The notes beneath the pieces were generated by a model, which was not told the DNA's origin, did no database searches, and was given only the letters and a program-made list of their open reading frames with translations. Shown piece after piece: positions 1 to 8,686 of a DNA stretch of 64,000 nt (position 1 is the stretch's first letter; every line of letters begins with the position of its first letter). A program made the position numbers and the translations under genes. This DNA is from CAYFQB01 sp964345225 (GTDB lineage: Bacteria; Nitrospirota; Thermodesulfovibrionia; Thermodesulfovibrionales; UBA6898), in the NCBI GenBank assembly GCA_964345225.1, contig CAYFQB010000082.1, positions 1 to 64,000 of the forward strand. Reading direction: 5' to 3'.

Positions 1-120
1 AGTAAGGAGTAAGGAGTAAGGAGTAAGGAGTAAGGAGTAAGGAGTAAGGAGTAAGGAGTAAGGAGTAAGGAGTAAGGAGTAAGGAGTAAGGAGTGAGGAG
101 TAAGGGGTAAGGAGTGAGGA
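1..120. repeat. Heptad tandem array (AGTAAGG)n
   Basis: About 17 head-to-tail copies of a 7-bp unit, AGTAAGG, nearly perfect up to about position 93 and then degenerating (gtgagg, ggtaagg). The array begins at the window edge, so its true length is unknown. The unit is not a multiple of three and has no spacers, so it is a simple-sequence array, not a CRISPR. The same unit recurs at 52290-52331 and 54362-54530. Confidence 0.95.
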
Positions 121-400
121 GGTCGTTAATTGAAAATTGAAAATTAGAGGCGGATAAAGACTAAGATAAACGAAGACGATAGACGTAACCGACACACGAA
201 ACGGGCGTCGTAACCGTAAGACGTAACCATTAAGATTTGCAATTGATAATTAAAAAATCGAAAATCGGAAATTAAATGACCAGTGACTAGTGACCAATGA
301 CTGATGACTTAAAGGGAGCGGGCGGTAAGGTATTCTTAGTTTTAGAAATAATTTGGAGAAAAACCGTTTATAATAATCTGCATAAATTCCTGAGAATTAT
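121..400. repeat. Mixed intergenic repeat block upstream of mtnA
   Basis: No gene is visible here. The block holds several low-complexity families: an A/T-rich gaaaatt repeat (128-148), a unit at 201-228 (acgggcgtcgtaaccgtaag then acgtaacc) that recurs near 52454-52487 and 54442-54475, and a 7-bp-period tract at about 279-311 built on tgaccag/tgactag variants. A weak purine-rich site lies before the mtnA start; no clear promoter could be assigned. Confidence 0.8.
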
Positions 401-1465
401 ATGGTAAAGACAATTGAATGGTCAGATGGTAAAGTGGTCATGCTTGATCAGTCCAGGCTTCCTTTAGAGGTTGTTTACATAGAGTGCGACAATTACTTAA
501 AAGTAGCTGATGGAATAAGAAGACTGTGGATAAGGGGTGCACCTGCAATCGGAATAGCGGCAGCCATGGGTATTGCCCTTGCAGCCAGGGAAATAAAGGC
601 TGAAAGTTTTGAGAGCTTTGTCAATAAACTTGAACCTGTATTCGAGACAATGCTTTCCACACGGCCGACTGCTGTAAACATACGATGGGCTGTTGAGAGG
701 CTTAAGACCTTTATCTATAAAAATAGAGATGAATCAATACCAATGATTAAGAAATTGTTAATAGAAGAGTCAGAGAAGATACTCGAGGAAGATATTCAGG
801 TTAATAAGGCTATAGGGAAGTGGGGAGCACAGTTTATCAAAGATGGCGACACTATACTTACCCATTGTAATGCAGGTGCACTTGCAACCGGTGGTTATGG
901 CACAGCAACGGCCCCGATGCTTGTTGCAAAAGAGCAGGGCAAGAGTTTCGATGTAATTGTTGACGAGACGAGGCCTGTTCTCCAGGGAGCAAGGCTTACC
1001 ACATGGGAGCTTATGCAGGAGGGAATACCGGTTACGTTAATAACGGACAATACAGCAGGGGCTTTAATGAAAAGGGGAGAAATCGACCTCGCTATCGTTG
1101 GTACTGACAGAACTGCACTTAACGGGGATGTTGCAAATAAAATAGGGACTTATACAGTTGCTGTTCTTTGCAGAGAGCACGGCATACCTTTTTATGTAGC
1201 TGCGCCGATTAGCAGCATTGATTTTTCGATTCCTTCAGGCGATCTGATCCCTATTGAAGAAAGAGGACCTGAAGAAGTTACGGATGTATTCGGGAAGTGC
1301 AGGATAGCCCCGGAAAAGGTTAAAGTGCGAAATATTGCATTTGATGTAACCCCTGCAGAATATGTTACAGCTATAATAACTGAAAAGGGTGCATTTAAGC
1401 CTCGGGATTTAAAAGAACTTTCACGGCAGGGAGCAGAAATCGACAAAATAAGAATCAAAAACTAA
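401..1465 (+). CDS. mtnA: S-methyl-5-thioribose-1-phosphate isomerase MtnA
   Basis: Converts 5-methylthioribose-1-phosphate to 5-methylthioribulose-1-phosphate in the methionine salvage pathway; cytosolic. The 354-residue product has the usual length and the eIF2B-alpha-like fold signatures: RGAPAIGIAAA (about 45-55), the catalytic cysteine in THCNAGALATGGYGT (C156) and the catalytic aspartate in GTDRTALNGDVANKIGT (D236). It is the first gene of a tight co-directional run with the polyprenyl synthase 10 bp downstream. No other salvage gene is next to it. The family also includes ribose-1,5-bisphosphate isomerases, but the C/D pair and the length fit MtnA well. Confidence 0.95.
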   Translation: MVKTIEWSDGKVVMLDQSRLPLEVVYIECDNYLKVADGIRRLWIRGAPAIGIAAAMGIALAAREIKAESFESFVNKLEPVFETMLSTRPTAVNIRWAVERLKTFIYKNRDESIPMIKKLLIEESEKILEEDIQVNKAIGKWGAQFIKDGDTILTHCNAGALATGGYGTATAPMLVAKEQGKSFDVIVDETRPVLQGARLTTWELMQEGIPVTLITDNTAGALMKRGEIDLAIVGTDRTALNGDVANKIGTYTVAVLCREHGIPFYVAAPISSIDFSIPSGDLIPIEERGPEEVTDVFGKCRIAPEKVKVRNIAFDVTPAEYVTAIITEKGAFKPRDLKELSRQGAEIDKIRIKN

Positions 1466-1475
1466 AATAACCAGG

Positions 1476-2492
1476 ATGTTTATCTTGACATCAAGAGATT
1501 CTCTATCCTATCATCAGAAAATGAATTTACAGGATGTTTTTAATTTATATGATGAAAAGCTCCGGCTTGTAGAGCTAAGGATCAAGGAGCTTTGTAATAA
1601 TAAAATACCCTTTATCTCTTTAATTGGAGACTATATCTTTTCCAGCGGCGGCAAGAGACTCAGGCCCCTGTTTCATCTCATTAGTGCTGATATCGCAGGT
1701 TACAAAGGAAATTCTAGTATCGAAATTGCGGGGATTATAGAATTGATCCATACAGCATCACTACTTCACGATGATGTTGTAGACATGGCAGAAACAAGAA
1801 GAGGAAAACCAGCTGCAAATTCCATATGGGGCAACCAGGCTGTAATTCTGGTCGGTGACTTTTTATATTCTAATGCATTGAGGGTTGCTGTAACGCAGCA
1901 AAACCAGAAAATAATGGAGGTGCTCTCAGAAGCTACTACCAGGATGACGGAGGGGGAACTGCTTCAGCTTAAAATGATAGGTGATCCTGAAATAAAAGAA
2001 GAAGAGTATTTTGAAATTATATCTGCTAAAACCGGCATGCTTATTTCTGCGGCATGCAGATTAGGTGCAATACTTAGTGAAATTTCAGGGGAGAAGGAAA
2101 CAGCCCTTGCGAATTTTGGAATGAAAACCGGTATAGTTTTTCAGATAGCTGATGATATTCTCGATTATATGGCAAATGAAAATGATCTCGGGAAAAAACT
2201 TTGCAAAGACTTTGAAGAGGGCAAGATAACGCTACCTCTTCTGTACATTCTGACAGTAGCTGAAGAAAACGAGGTTTTAGAGATAAAAAATATTATTAAT
2301 GATGAATTTTCAGAAAAAGGTGTTTTAAGAATTATGAACATCTTGAAGAAATACAATGCTATAGAAGTAGCATTTAAAAAGGCTCAATTACTGATAGAAG
2401 AAGCCAAGGCCGAACTATCGGTCTTCCCTGATACACAGGCAAAAGAGTTTCTTTTCACTGTTGCTGATTATTCGTTACGCAGGGAGAAATAG
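1476..2492 (+). CDS. Polyprenyl diphosphate synthase (trans-isoprenyl type)
   Basis: Elongates allylic diphosphates with isopentenyl diphosphate to give the long chain of quinones or other prenyl carriers. The first aspartate-rich motif is in LLHDDVVDMAETRRGKPAAN (DDVVD) and the second in FQIADDILDY (DDILD); the GGKRLRP motif for diphosphate binding is near residue 54. Length of 338 residues fits octaprenyl/heptaprenyl synthases (IspB/HepT group). Chain length cannot be read safely from the sequence. The start is uncertain: the ATG at 1521 (MNLQDVFNLY) matches the usual N-terminus of the family better than the upstream ATG. It overlaps the next gene by 1 bp. Confidence 0.93.
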   Translation: MFILTSRDSLSYHQKMNLQDVFNLYDEKLRLVELRIKELCNNKIPFISLIGDYIFSSGGKRLRPLFHLISADIAGYKGNSSIEIAGIIELIHTASLLHDDVVDMAETRRGKPAANSIWGNQAVILVGDFLYSNALRVAVTQQNQKIMEVLSEATTRMTEGELLQLKMIGDPEIKEEEYFEIISAKTGMLISAACRLGAILSEISGEKETALANFGMKTGIVFQIADDILDYMANENDLGKKLCKDFEEGKITLPLLYILTVAEENEVLEIKNIINDEFSEKGVLRIMNILKKYNAIEVAFKKAQLLIEEAKAELSVFPDTQAKEFLFTVADYSLRREK

Positions 2493-2998
2493 TGCATAAA
2501 CTTGTAGCGCTTGCAAAAAAGAGCATAGAAGAGTATGTAAAAAGCCAGAAGGTAATATCTACTGCCGGACCCCTCTCACCTGAAATGGCTGAAAAGGCTG
2601 GTGTATTTGTGAGTATTAAAAAGCATGGACAGTTACGTGGATGTATAGGAACTTTTATGCCCTGTACTGAAAATATTGCCACGGAGACTATAAGAAATGC
2701 TATATCAGCGGCGACAGAGGATCCACGTTTTACTCCCGTTAAAGAGAATGAATTAGATGAACTGGTATATTCAGTTGATGTGCTTTCCCCTCCGGAGAAA
2801 GTTGAGGATGTAAGTGAACTTAATCCTAAGATATATGGGGTCATAGTCACAAGAGGGCAAAGAAAAGGTCTTCTTCTGCCTGATCTTGAAGGAGTAGATA
2901 CCGTTGATGAACAGTTAAAGATAGCAAGAATGAAGGCCGGAATAATGCCAGACGAAGATGTAAATATATTCAGATTTAAAGTTCATAGATATAAATGA
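2492..2998 (+). CDS. AMMECR1-domain protein (AmmeMemoRadiSam system protein A)
   Basis: A 168-residue protein of the AMMECR1 family, with the hallmark LRGCIGTF at residues 48-55, AATEDPRFTPV, and a C-terminal GLLLPDLEGVDTVDEQL segment. Biochemical function is not established; in many bacteria and archaea the family is encoded with a Memo-like protein and a radical SAM enzyme, which are not in this window. Start is a GTG overlapping the previous stop codon by one base, with a GGGAGA Shine-Dalgarno, so translation is probably coupled. The stop overlaps the next start (ATGA). Confidence 0.9.
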   Translation: MHKLVALAKKSIEEYVKSQKVISTAGPLSPEMAEKAGVFVSIKKHGQLRGCIGTFMPCTENIATETIRNAISAATEDPRFTPVKENELDELVYSVDVLSPPEKVEDVSELNPKIYGVIVTRGQRKGLLLPDLEGVDTVDEQLKIARMKAGIMPDEDVNIFRFKVHRYK

Positions 2999-3285
2999 CC
3001 ATGATAGACGGCAGCGTAGAGGAAGATAACGAATATAACCAGGCAGATAAAAAGAAAAGGGTGATCAGGTTAATATTTATTCTGTTATTAGTTGCTGCTG
3101 TATTGATAGAAGGATATTATATTATTGTATTAAGAGATAATATAACCAAACGGAAAAAAGAAGCAAAGGATATCTCGATACAGATGCAGTTTTTGAAAAA
3201 TGAAAGGGACAAACTTGCAGAAGAACTGGCTTCAATTGAAAAATTAGCAGGAGAGAATAGAGATGGTGATACCTCTCACAGGTAA
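2995..3285 (+). CDS. Small single-pass membrane protein with coiled coil
   Basis: A 96-residue protein of unrecognised family. An acidic then Lys/Arg-rich N-terminus is followed by one hydrophobic helix (about 25-46) and a charged heptad-like segment (about 50-86) likely to form a coiled coil outside the cytoplasm. The topology recalls FtsB/FtsL-like proteins but no diagnostic motif was found. It overlaps both neighbours (4 bp with the AMMECR1 gene, 23 bp with the following gene), so it belongs to this operon. Confidence 0.6.
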   Translation: MTMIDGSVEEDNEYNQADKKKRVIRLIFILLLVAAVLIEGYYIIVLRDNITKRKKEAKDISIQMQFLKNERDKLAEELASIEKLAGENRDGDTSHR

Positions 3286-4726
3286 TATTAAAGATGTAAG
3301 TCTCGTCAAAATACTGGTATATCTTAACAGAAACAGAAATACTGGCACACTTTCTATCAGAGCCCCTGCATTCACCAAAAATATGTATATTAATCAGGGA
3401 GATGCTATTTTTGCATCTTCTACATATGAGGATGACAGATTGGGGGAAATGCTTCTAAAGGCAGGAAAGATAACAGTTGAACAATACGATGAATCTGTAA
3501 CGCTTTTAAAGGCTACGAAAAAGAGACAGGGAGCCATACTGGTCGAATGTGGTTATTTGACCCCTAAAGAATTGTTCTGGGGAGTTAAGTATCAGGTTAA
3601 AGAGATAATTCACAGCATGTTTCAGATAGAATATGGGGAATATGAGTTTAAAGAAGGAGATATTCCTATAGAGGAAGTCATTACCCTCAAGATGAGCATG
3701 GGAAATCTGATATACGAGGGTGTAAAGAAGATAGAAAACTGGACTAGGATCAGGAATGAAATGCCCGAGACGGATTCTGTGTTTAAATTAAGCGATGACC
3801 CCCTATCCCTTTTTCAGGACATTGAGTTGGGCAACCAGGACAAAAAGATCCTGTCACTAATTGATGGAAAAAAAACCATTAAAGAAGTTATTGACAACTC
3901 CTGGATTGGTTCTTTTGAGGGACTGAAAATACTTTATGTCCTTTGGTCAATAGGAATGATCGAGCTAACATCAACAATCAGGGATGAAGTATCGGAGCAA
4001 GATATTATAGAAAAAATTGATGAGTTAATATCATTGAATGAAGTTTTGCAACCATTAACTCAAGAGGAAGAATCTTTATTAGAGAGGATAAACCACATAT
4101 ATTCACGATTAGACAACATGAGCATGACTGAATTGCTTGAGGTCGATGAAAAAGCAGACGGTGAGAGAATTAAGAAAAATTACTTCAGGCTAGCAAAAGA
4201 ATTCCACCCTGACAGATATTTTAGTTTCCAGGACCCTTCCATTAAGACAAAGCTTACATCTATATTTGATACCCTTACACATGCATATAATACATTGAAG
4301 GATGATATGCTCAGGGAGGAATATATAAGATCTTTTGGAGAGCATGGGGGAGAGACTAAGGGTAATGAAAAAGCAAGGGCTGAGGAGCAATTCAAAATAG
4401 GTATTGATGAGTTCAAAAAGGGGGATTTCTGGGGTGCTATTGATAAATTTAAGTGGGCCTCAAAGATAACGCCCAAAAATGCAAATTACTGGAGCTACCT
4501 GTCTCTTGCATATTCAAAAATACCAGGAAGGCTTAATGAGGCTGAAGATGCCCTTTTAAAGGCAATAAAACTGGAACCATTTAATGCGGATTATTATGCT
4601 AATCTTGGACTTATATATATAAAAGCAAGTCTCAAAAAGAGGGCTCACAGTAATTTCCAGAAGGCATTAAAGATAGACCCTAATAATAAAAAAGCTCATA
4701 AGGGTCTTGAACAGACGAAAGAGTAA
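3263..4726 (+). CDS. DUF4388 - J-domain - TPR protein
   Basis: A 487-residue cytosolic protein of three parts. Residues 1 to about 155 match the DUF4388 (PATAN-like) domain that opens with LTGNIKDVSLVKILVYLNRN. Residues about 287-355 form a DnaJ J-domain with the HPD motif at 315-317 (AKEFHPDRYF). Residues about 370-487 are at least three TPR units ending in DPNNKKAHKGL. The combination suggests a scaffold that recruits Hsp70 (DnaK) to a complex, by analogy with other DUF4388 proteins linked to signalling and gliding/pili in deltaproteobacteria-like genomes; the actual partner is unknown. It starts inside the preceding gene and ends the operon at a palindromic element. Confidence 0.85.
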   Translation: MVIPLTGNIKDVSLVKILVYLNRNRNTGTLSIRAPAFTKNMYINQGDAIFASSTYEDDRLGEMLLKAGKITVEQYDESVTLLKATKKRQGAILVECGYLTPKELFWGVKYQVKEIIHSMFQIEYGEYEFKEGDIPIEEVITLKMSMGNLIYEGVKKIENWTRIRNEMPETDSVFKLSDDPLSLFQDIELGNQDKKILSLIDGKKTIKEVIDNSWIGSFEGLKILYVLWSIGMIELTSTIRDEVSEQDIIEKIDELISLNEVLQPLTQEEESLLERINHIYSRLDNMSMTELLEVDEKADGERIKKNYFRLAKEFHPDRYFSFQDPSIKTKLTSIFDTLTHAYNTLKDDMLREEYIRSFGEHGGETKGNEKARAEEQFKIGIDEFKKGDFWGAIDKFKWASKITPKNANYWSYLSLAYSKIPGRLNEAEDALLKAIKLEPFNADYYANLGLIYIKASLKKRAHSNFQKALKIDPNNKKAHKGLEQTKE

Positions 4727-4727
4727 C

Positions 4728-4766
4728 CCCCGTTAGCGTTAGTAGAACTTTGCCCTTCTAACGGGG
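4728..4766. repeat. CCCCGTTAG palindromic element, copy 1
   Basis: Inverted arms ccccgttag (4728-4736) and ctaacgggg (4758-4766) sit 1-2 bp after the stop of the DUF4388 gene and could fold in RNA as a hairpin. There is no U-tract directly after it. Related elements occur at 13961-14000, 42495-42576 and 60141-60178, so it is a dispersed element rather than only a local terminator. Confidence 0.8.
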
Positions 4767-4873
4767 TAAATAATTCAGGTTCTTCTAGAAATTAATTAGT
4801 AAAAACCTCTCGCCCCTTCTTTTCTTACCGGAATTCACTATTTTAAATTTTAAGACTAAATTGTTTTTGATGA

Positions 4874-4965
4874 TTTTGAATAAGCTTCAATCTGTCAATC
4901 GCCGGGATACCTTGAATTTAATGCATTTTTTTATCGTGCAACTGCAGATTGAAGCTTATTCGAAA
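4874..4965. repeat. Long inverted repeat between convergent genes
   Basis: Arms 4878-4894 (gaataagcttcaatctg) and 4945-4961 are perfect 17-bp reverse complements; adding T-A pairs and one T-G pair extends them to 4874-4894 and 4945-4965. The spacer is 50 bp. It lies between a + strand stop at 4726 and a - strand stop at 5010, where a bidirectional hairpin would be useful, but there is no strong T-tract. It may be the ends of a miniature element. Confidence 0.85.
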
Positions 4966-5009
4966 GGTTCATATAAAATTCTTGGTATCATCTGCTTTTA
5001 TATATATGT

Positions 5010-5378
5010 TCATTTATTGATAACACTTTCAATTATTTGATTTAATTCATTTTCTTCAACAGGCTTCTGTAAAAAGCCATATGGTCGTATTTTCATTGCC
5101 TTCTCCATGGTCTTCTCATCAGTATAACCACTTATGAGAACCACTGGGATATTGAGTTGATTTTGTATCTTTTGGGCTGACATAATCCCGTCCATGATAC
5201 CTCTAAGCCCTATATCCATTAACACCATGTCAGGATTGTACATCTCCGCTTGTTCAAAGGCTTTTTCACCTGAAGAAACAATACTCGTAACGTTATAACC
5301 CATATCCTCAATTATCATGCATATGTATTTGCCTATAATAAGTTCATCTTCTACAATCAAGATGTTAGCAGTTGCCAT
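5010..5378 (-). CDS. Single-domain response regulator (receiver)
   Basis: A 122-residue CheY-like receiver with no output domain. The acidic pocket is in VEDE (about 9-12), the phospho-acceptor is D55 in VLMDIGLRG, the Thr/Ser switch is in LISGYTD, and the conserved lysine is K105 in LQKPVEEN. It follows the histidine kinase gene by 14 bp on the same strand, so the two form a phosphorelay pair. With no DNA-binding domain, output must be through protein contact or further phosphotransfer; target unknown. The family resembles receivers paired with HWE/HisKA_2 kinases. Confidence 0.93.
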   Translation of the reverse strand: MATANILIVEDELIIGKYICMIIEDMGYNVTSIVSSGEKAFEQAEMYNPDMVLMDIGLRGIMDGIMSAQKIQNQLNIPVVLISGYTDEKTMEKAMKIRPYGFLQKPVEENELNQIIESVINK

Positions 5379-5392
5379 GGTATTAGCTTAGC

Positions 5393-6865
5393 TTATTTAT
5401 TTGGTAATTTAAAAGATATTGTGAATATCGTGCCATTAGTTTGGTCTAATTCTATCTTGCCTTCTACTTGATTTGCCAGCATGTTTATTATCTGAAGACC
5501 TAATGTATTAGTATTCTTGAAGTCAATGTCTTTAGGTAACCCTTTCCCATTATCACCGACGATTAATTTAATTTGATTGTCATTTCCTAACTTGACATCA
5601 ATGTGTAACTCTGGTTTTTTAATGCCTGTAAAAGCATATTTTAGAGAATTACTAACGAGTTCATTAATTATTAAACCGCAATGTATTAATGTATCAATGC
5701 CCATATTAACATTGTCAATATTTAATTTGAGCAATATATTAGCCCTCATTATTTTGTAAGATTCGAAAATTTCATATACTAAGCTTTTGATATATTCTTT
5801 CATATTAATTATAGAGAAGTCTTTGTTCTTATATAGTTTCTCGTGGACAAGCGACATTGTCTTTATTCGGTTTTGACTTTCTTTAAAAATATATTTGATT
5901 TTTTTATCTTTAATATTTTGTGACTGAAGTCCAATTAATGCTGAAACTATTGCCAGGTTATTTTTGACACGGTGGTGGACTTCTTGCAGGAGCATCTCCT
6001 TATCTTTAATAGATCTCTTTAACATATTCTCTCCCTGCTTTTGTACTGTTATATCTCGAAAAATGCCCTGGATGAGTTTTTTGTTATTAATCGTAACAAC
6101 ACTTGAACTGATCTCTACAGGTATCTTGCGACCATCTTTATTGACTATAAAACGTCCTAGCCTCAAATTTGTCACTTTTTTGACACTTTCATTAAAAGAG
6201 TCCTTGTAGAATTTAAGTTCTTCCTTTGGATGGAGTTGTGTTTGGTGCATACCCACAATCTCTTCAATAGGCATTCCCATCAGTTCCACGGCTTTTTTAT
6301 TTGCTTCAAGGATAATTCCTGTCTCAGCATCTGCTATAAATATTGCATCGTTAGCAGTTTCAATCAGTTTGTAATATTTCTCTTCAGATTCTCTTAACTT
6401 ATTCTCCATGTTTATCTTTTCAGTTATATCTTTGCCATGCTCGACAATTGAGGTTATTTCGCCTTTTTCGTTGAAAATGGGGTAGGCGTATATCTCAACT
6501 GCCGGTGAAGACGGTGGGTTGATTTCTAACTGAATAGTTGAGGCAGGCTTCTTTGTTTCAATTGCTTTCTTTACTGCGCAGTTCGGGCAGATGTCTTTTC
6601 GTCCCTGGTAAACTTCGTAACAGAGCTTGCCCTCTAGATGATTGCCAAATGTCTCCTCTACAGCCTTGTTATAACTTAATATCCTGTAATTCGTGTCTTG
6701 TACTGTTATAAAGTCAGTAAATGCGTCATAGATTAAACGGAGTTGATCATGAATCCTTTTGTGCTCTTTTTTGTATATCTTCAATTTAGCAATAGTTTTT
6801 TGTAATCCTTTCAGTTCTTTTATGAGTTGTTCTTTCGTTTTGTATTTATCTTTCATTTTGACCAT
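5393..6865 (-). CDS. Cytosolic PAS-PAS sensor histidine kinase (HisKA_2 type)
   Basis: A 490-residue kinase with no membrane segment. An N-terminal coiled coil (about 5-45) leads to PAS1 (about 45-150) holding a cysteine cluster C82-x10-C93-x2-C96, PAS2 (about 158-275), a HisKA_2 dimerisation/phosphoacceptor helix with EVHHRVKNNL (H297/H298), and a HATPase domain with NELVSNSLKYA, DNGKGLP and GLQIINML. The cysteine pattern in PAS1 is repeated in the GGDEF protein at 51256 and may bind a metal or sense redox. The cognate receiver follows 14 bp downstream. Start could be the first or the fourth codon (both Met); neither has a good Shine-Dalgarno. Confidence 0.9.
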   Translation of the reverse strand: MVKMKDKYKTKEQLIKELKGLQKTIAKLKIYKKEHKRIHDQLRLIYDAFTDFITVQDTNYRILSYNKAVEETFGNHLEGKLCYEVYQGRKDICPNCAVKKAIETKKPASTIQLEINPPSSPAVEIYAYPIFNEKGEITSIVEHGKDITEKINMENKLRESEEKYYKLIETANDAIFIADAETGIILEANKKAVELMGMPIEEIVGMHQTQLHPKEELKFYKDSFNESVKKVTNLRLGRFIVNKDGRKIPVEISSSVVTINNKKLIQGIFRDITVQKQGENMLKRSIKDKEMLLQEVHHRVKNNLAIVSALIGLQSQNIKDKKIKYIFKESQNRIKTMSLVHEKLYKNKDFSIINMKEYIKSLVYEIFESYKIMRANILLKLNIDNVNMGIDTLIHCGLIINELVSNSLKYAFTGIKKPELHIDVKLGNDNQIKLIVGDNGKGLPKDIDFKNTNTLGLQIINMLANQVEGKIELDQTNGTIFTISFKLPNK

Positions 6866-7538
6866 TTAAAAAGAAACAATTTCACCTAATTAAATAAGAT
6901 TGTAAATCTAATGACTTCAGGAATCACCCTTTATCATCGAAGTAAATTTATCACATTGTATCATATATGTTTTCCGAGGTATATAACTAGAATTTATAAC
7001 ATATAATACAAAAGGGATGGTCTTAGATTATCCTTTTATTTCACAGGTATATTAATGAACAGAGAAAATTACAAAATTAATTAGGCAGAAATTTGTTAAT
7101 AATAACTTCCTATATTCTTGAACGCTGAGTCTTAAAGCACGTTGAAAATTATTCTTGTAAGCGTGATTTTCCGGGTATACTTTTTTATGCAAGGTTACAA
7201 CCGCAAAGTTTTAAAATCCCTATGGTAAACAAAAAACAGTCCTGGAAGAGCATTAAAATTATTTCTTTCACCTACAACTTTTGATTTTTCGAAGGCTTGG
7301 AAATTAATTATTACTGGTTTAAATGTTGCATCAGAGAGGGAGATTCTTACTACACGATACAGAAATTAGGGTGATAGAAAACCCTGTCAATGGTTATGCG
7401 GTATGCGCATCTGCCCCCCAAGCATCAGCAATGGGCTATCATTGATGTCTTTTACTTTTTTTATACTTAGCACAGTACCCATAAGCCACGCTGCAGTCGC
7501 TTGTTATGCGGCGTCGTATGACCTATTATTTTGGTTGT
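6866..7538. other. Gene-poor, AT-rich gap with an attC-like half site
   Basis: No convincing gene in 673 bp. Most of it is AT-rich without clear signals. At 7482-7512 the minus strand reads gcataacaagcgactgcagc followed by gtggc, which resembles the 5' half of an integron attC site directly after the stop codon of the lipoprotein gene. A second gttatgcgg is present on the plus strand at about 7394-7402. The partner half of the attC hairpin is not evident, so at most this is a truncated site. Confidence 0.35.
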
Positions 7539-8303
7539 TCACATTCTTTCTATATCTTGGGACATTTTTTTTATGTCTTGGTACAAGAGTAGAACAGCCG
7601 ATGTGGCTGCAAGGGCTGAGCGGGTCTCAGGCGTTACTGAGTTGTTAAGCCAAACAGTACCCTTGTTGATAACCTCTACCGCTCCCACAGGGCGACCCTT
7701 GATATGGAAAATATAGCCCGTCGGCTCCCTCACTTGCAAGGGAGTTGTGTCAAGCTTATGTGTCGCTAATATGTCGATTCGAGTAGCGCCATCTGTCATA
7801 ATGCCTTGAAGTGCCGTCTCATTAGCAGACTGCGCTATGACAAGCTTTGAAAGCTTCTCGCCGCCTTCTTGCTTCAGGATGCAAACCAGTTGCTGATTGG
7901 ATGAGAACTCTATAGTGAGGCCCCCTCCCAGGAAACCTTGCATTTCTAATTGACTCCAGTCAGCTTCTGTGGTGCATTGCACTTCCCAGATGGTGCGATC
8001 TGATTCATTGACTGAGAACTCATATTTTTGCTCTGCTTCAGAAGCACTATATCCCCATATCGAGAATCCCTCCCCTCTGGTCCACCCCCGGTGAACATCG
8101 GTGACGTGGTAGAGCCCGAATTGAAATGACTTACTAAAGATCAAAAGTGACCGCCCTTCAACAGTCAGTTCACTGGATTCGCTCTGCAAGTCTTGCGGAA
8201 GAGCCATGTGTGCCACTTGGCAGCCGCTCAGCGACAGTCCGGTGAATAACAGCAAAAACCAGACTGCCATAGGACACCACTCTTTGGTAAATGATCTGTT
8301 CAT
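7539..8303 (-). CDS. Putative lipoprotein, probably horizontally acquired
   Basis: A 254-residue protein of unknown family. The ATG at 8303 is chosen because it gives a compact lipoprotein signal (MNRSFTKEW, hydrophobic core, LSGC with the acylated cysteine at residue 28); an upstream TTG at 8339 would add 12 residues. The rest is soluble, beta-rich looking and without recognised motifs, ending in a short hydrophobic and then charged segment. Base composition is clearly more GC-rich than the flanking DNA. Together with the attC-like sequence just past its stop, this suggests an integron-cassette-like origin. Function unknown; an outer-membrane or periplasmic anchor is likely. Confidence 0.6.
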   Translation of the reverse strand: MNRSFTKEWCPMAVWFLLLFTGLSLSGCQVAHMALPQDLQSESSELTVEGRSLLIFSKSFQFGLYHVTDVHRGWTRGEGFSIWGYSASEAEQKYEFSVNESDRTIWEVQCTTEADWSQLEMQGFLGGGLTIEFSSNQQLVCILKQEGGEKLSKLVIAQSANETALQGIMTDGATRIDILATHKLDTTPLQVREPTGYIFHIKGRPVGAVEVINKGTVWLNNSVTPETRSALAATSAVLLLYQDIKKMSQDIERM

Positions 8304-8686
8304 TGCTATTGTTGTTTCAACGCTGTTTGCCAATTCCAAGAGTCACATAACTAACAATTATATTGCCCAATTGACGTCTTATAACACATCCTTAATTTAG
8401 CAACTACTACTTGAAATCTACAACGATTCAGACAGCCTGTCAATGATTGATTACAGGAAGGAAGTGATTTTCGCAGGTTAACATTTCATCCGGTATTCCT
8501 CATAGTTTCAATTCATTGAAACATGTTTCTTTGCAGGTGAAAATTGTAGGATTTATTCATTGAAGAACCATATTGTTCTGCCTGATTTAAAAGGATTTTT
8601 ATTATTTATAAATAACAGGAAGTATGATATATTACCGTCATGAAAGATAAAAATAACCAGTTGGTATATTAATAGTTAAAAATAAT
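8304..8686. other. Divergent intergenic region, no clear signal
   Basis: Lies between the leftward lipoprotein and the rightward TPR gene. On the minus strand it contains attgttagttatgtg about 45 bp upstream of the lipoprotein start, which could be a degenerate recombination core (GTTRRRY-like). No promoter with both boxes near consensus was found for either gene. Confidence 0.4.

Noticed and set aside
1..120. CRISPR array
   Set aside because: The unit is 7 bp, copies are head to tail with no unique spacers, and no cas genes are present.
7403..7648. An 81-codon plus-strand frame
   Set aside because: It overlaps the end of the lipoprotein gene on the other strand and the attC-like site, with no ribosome site.
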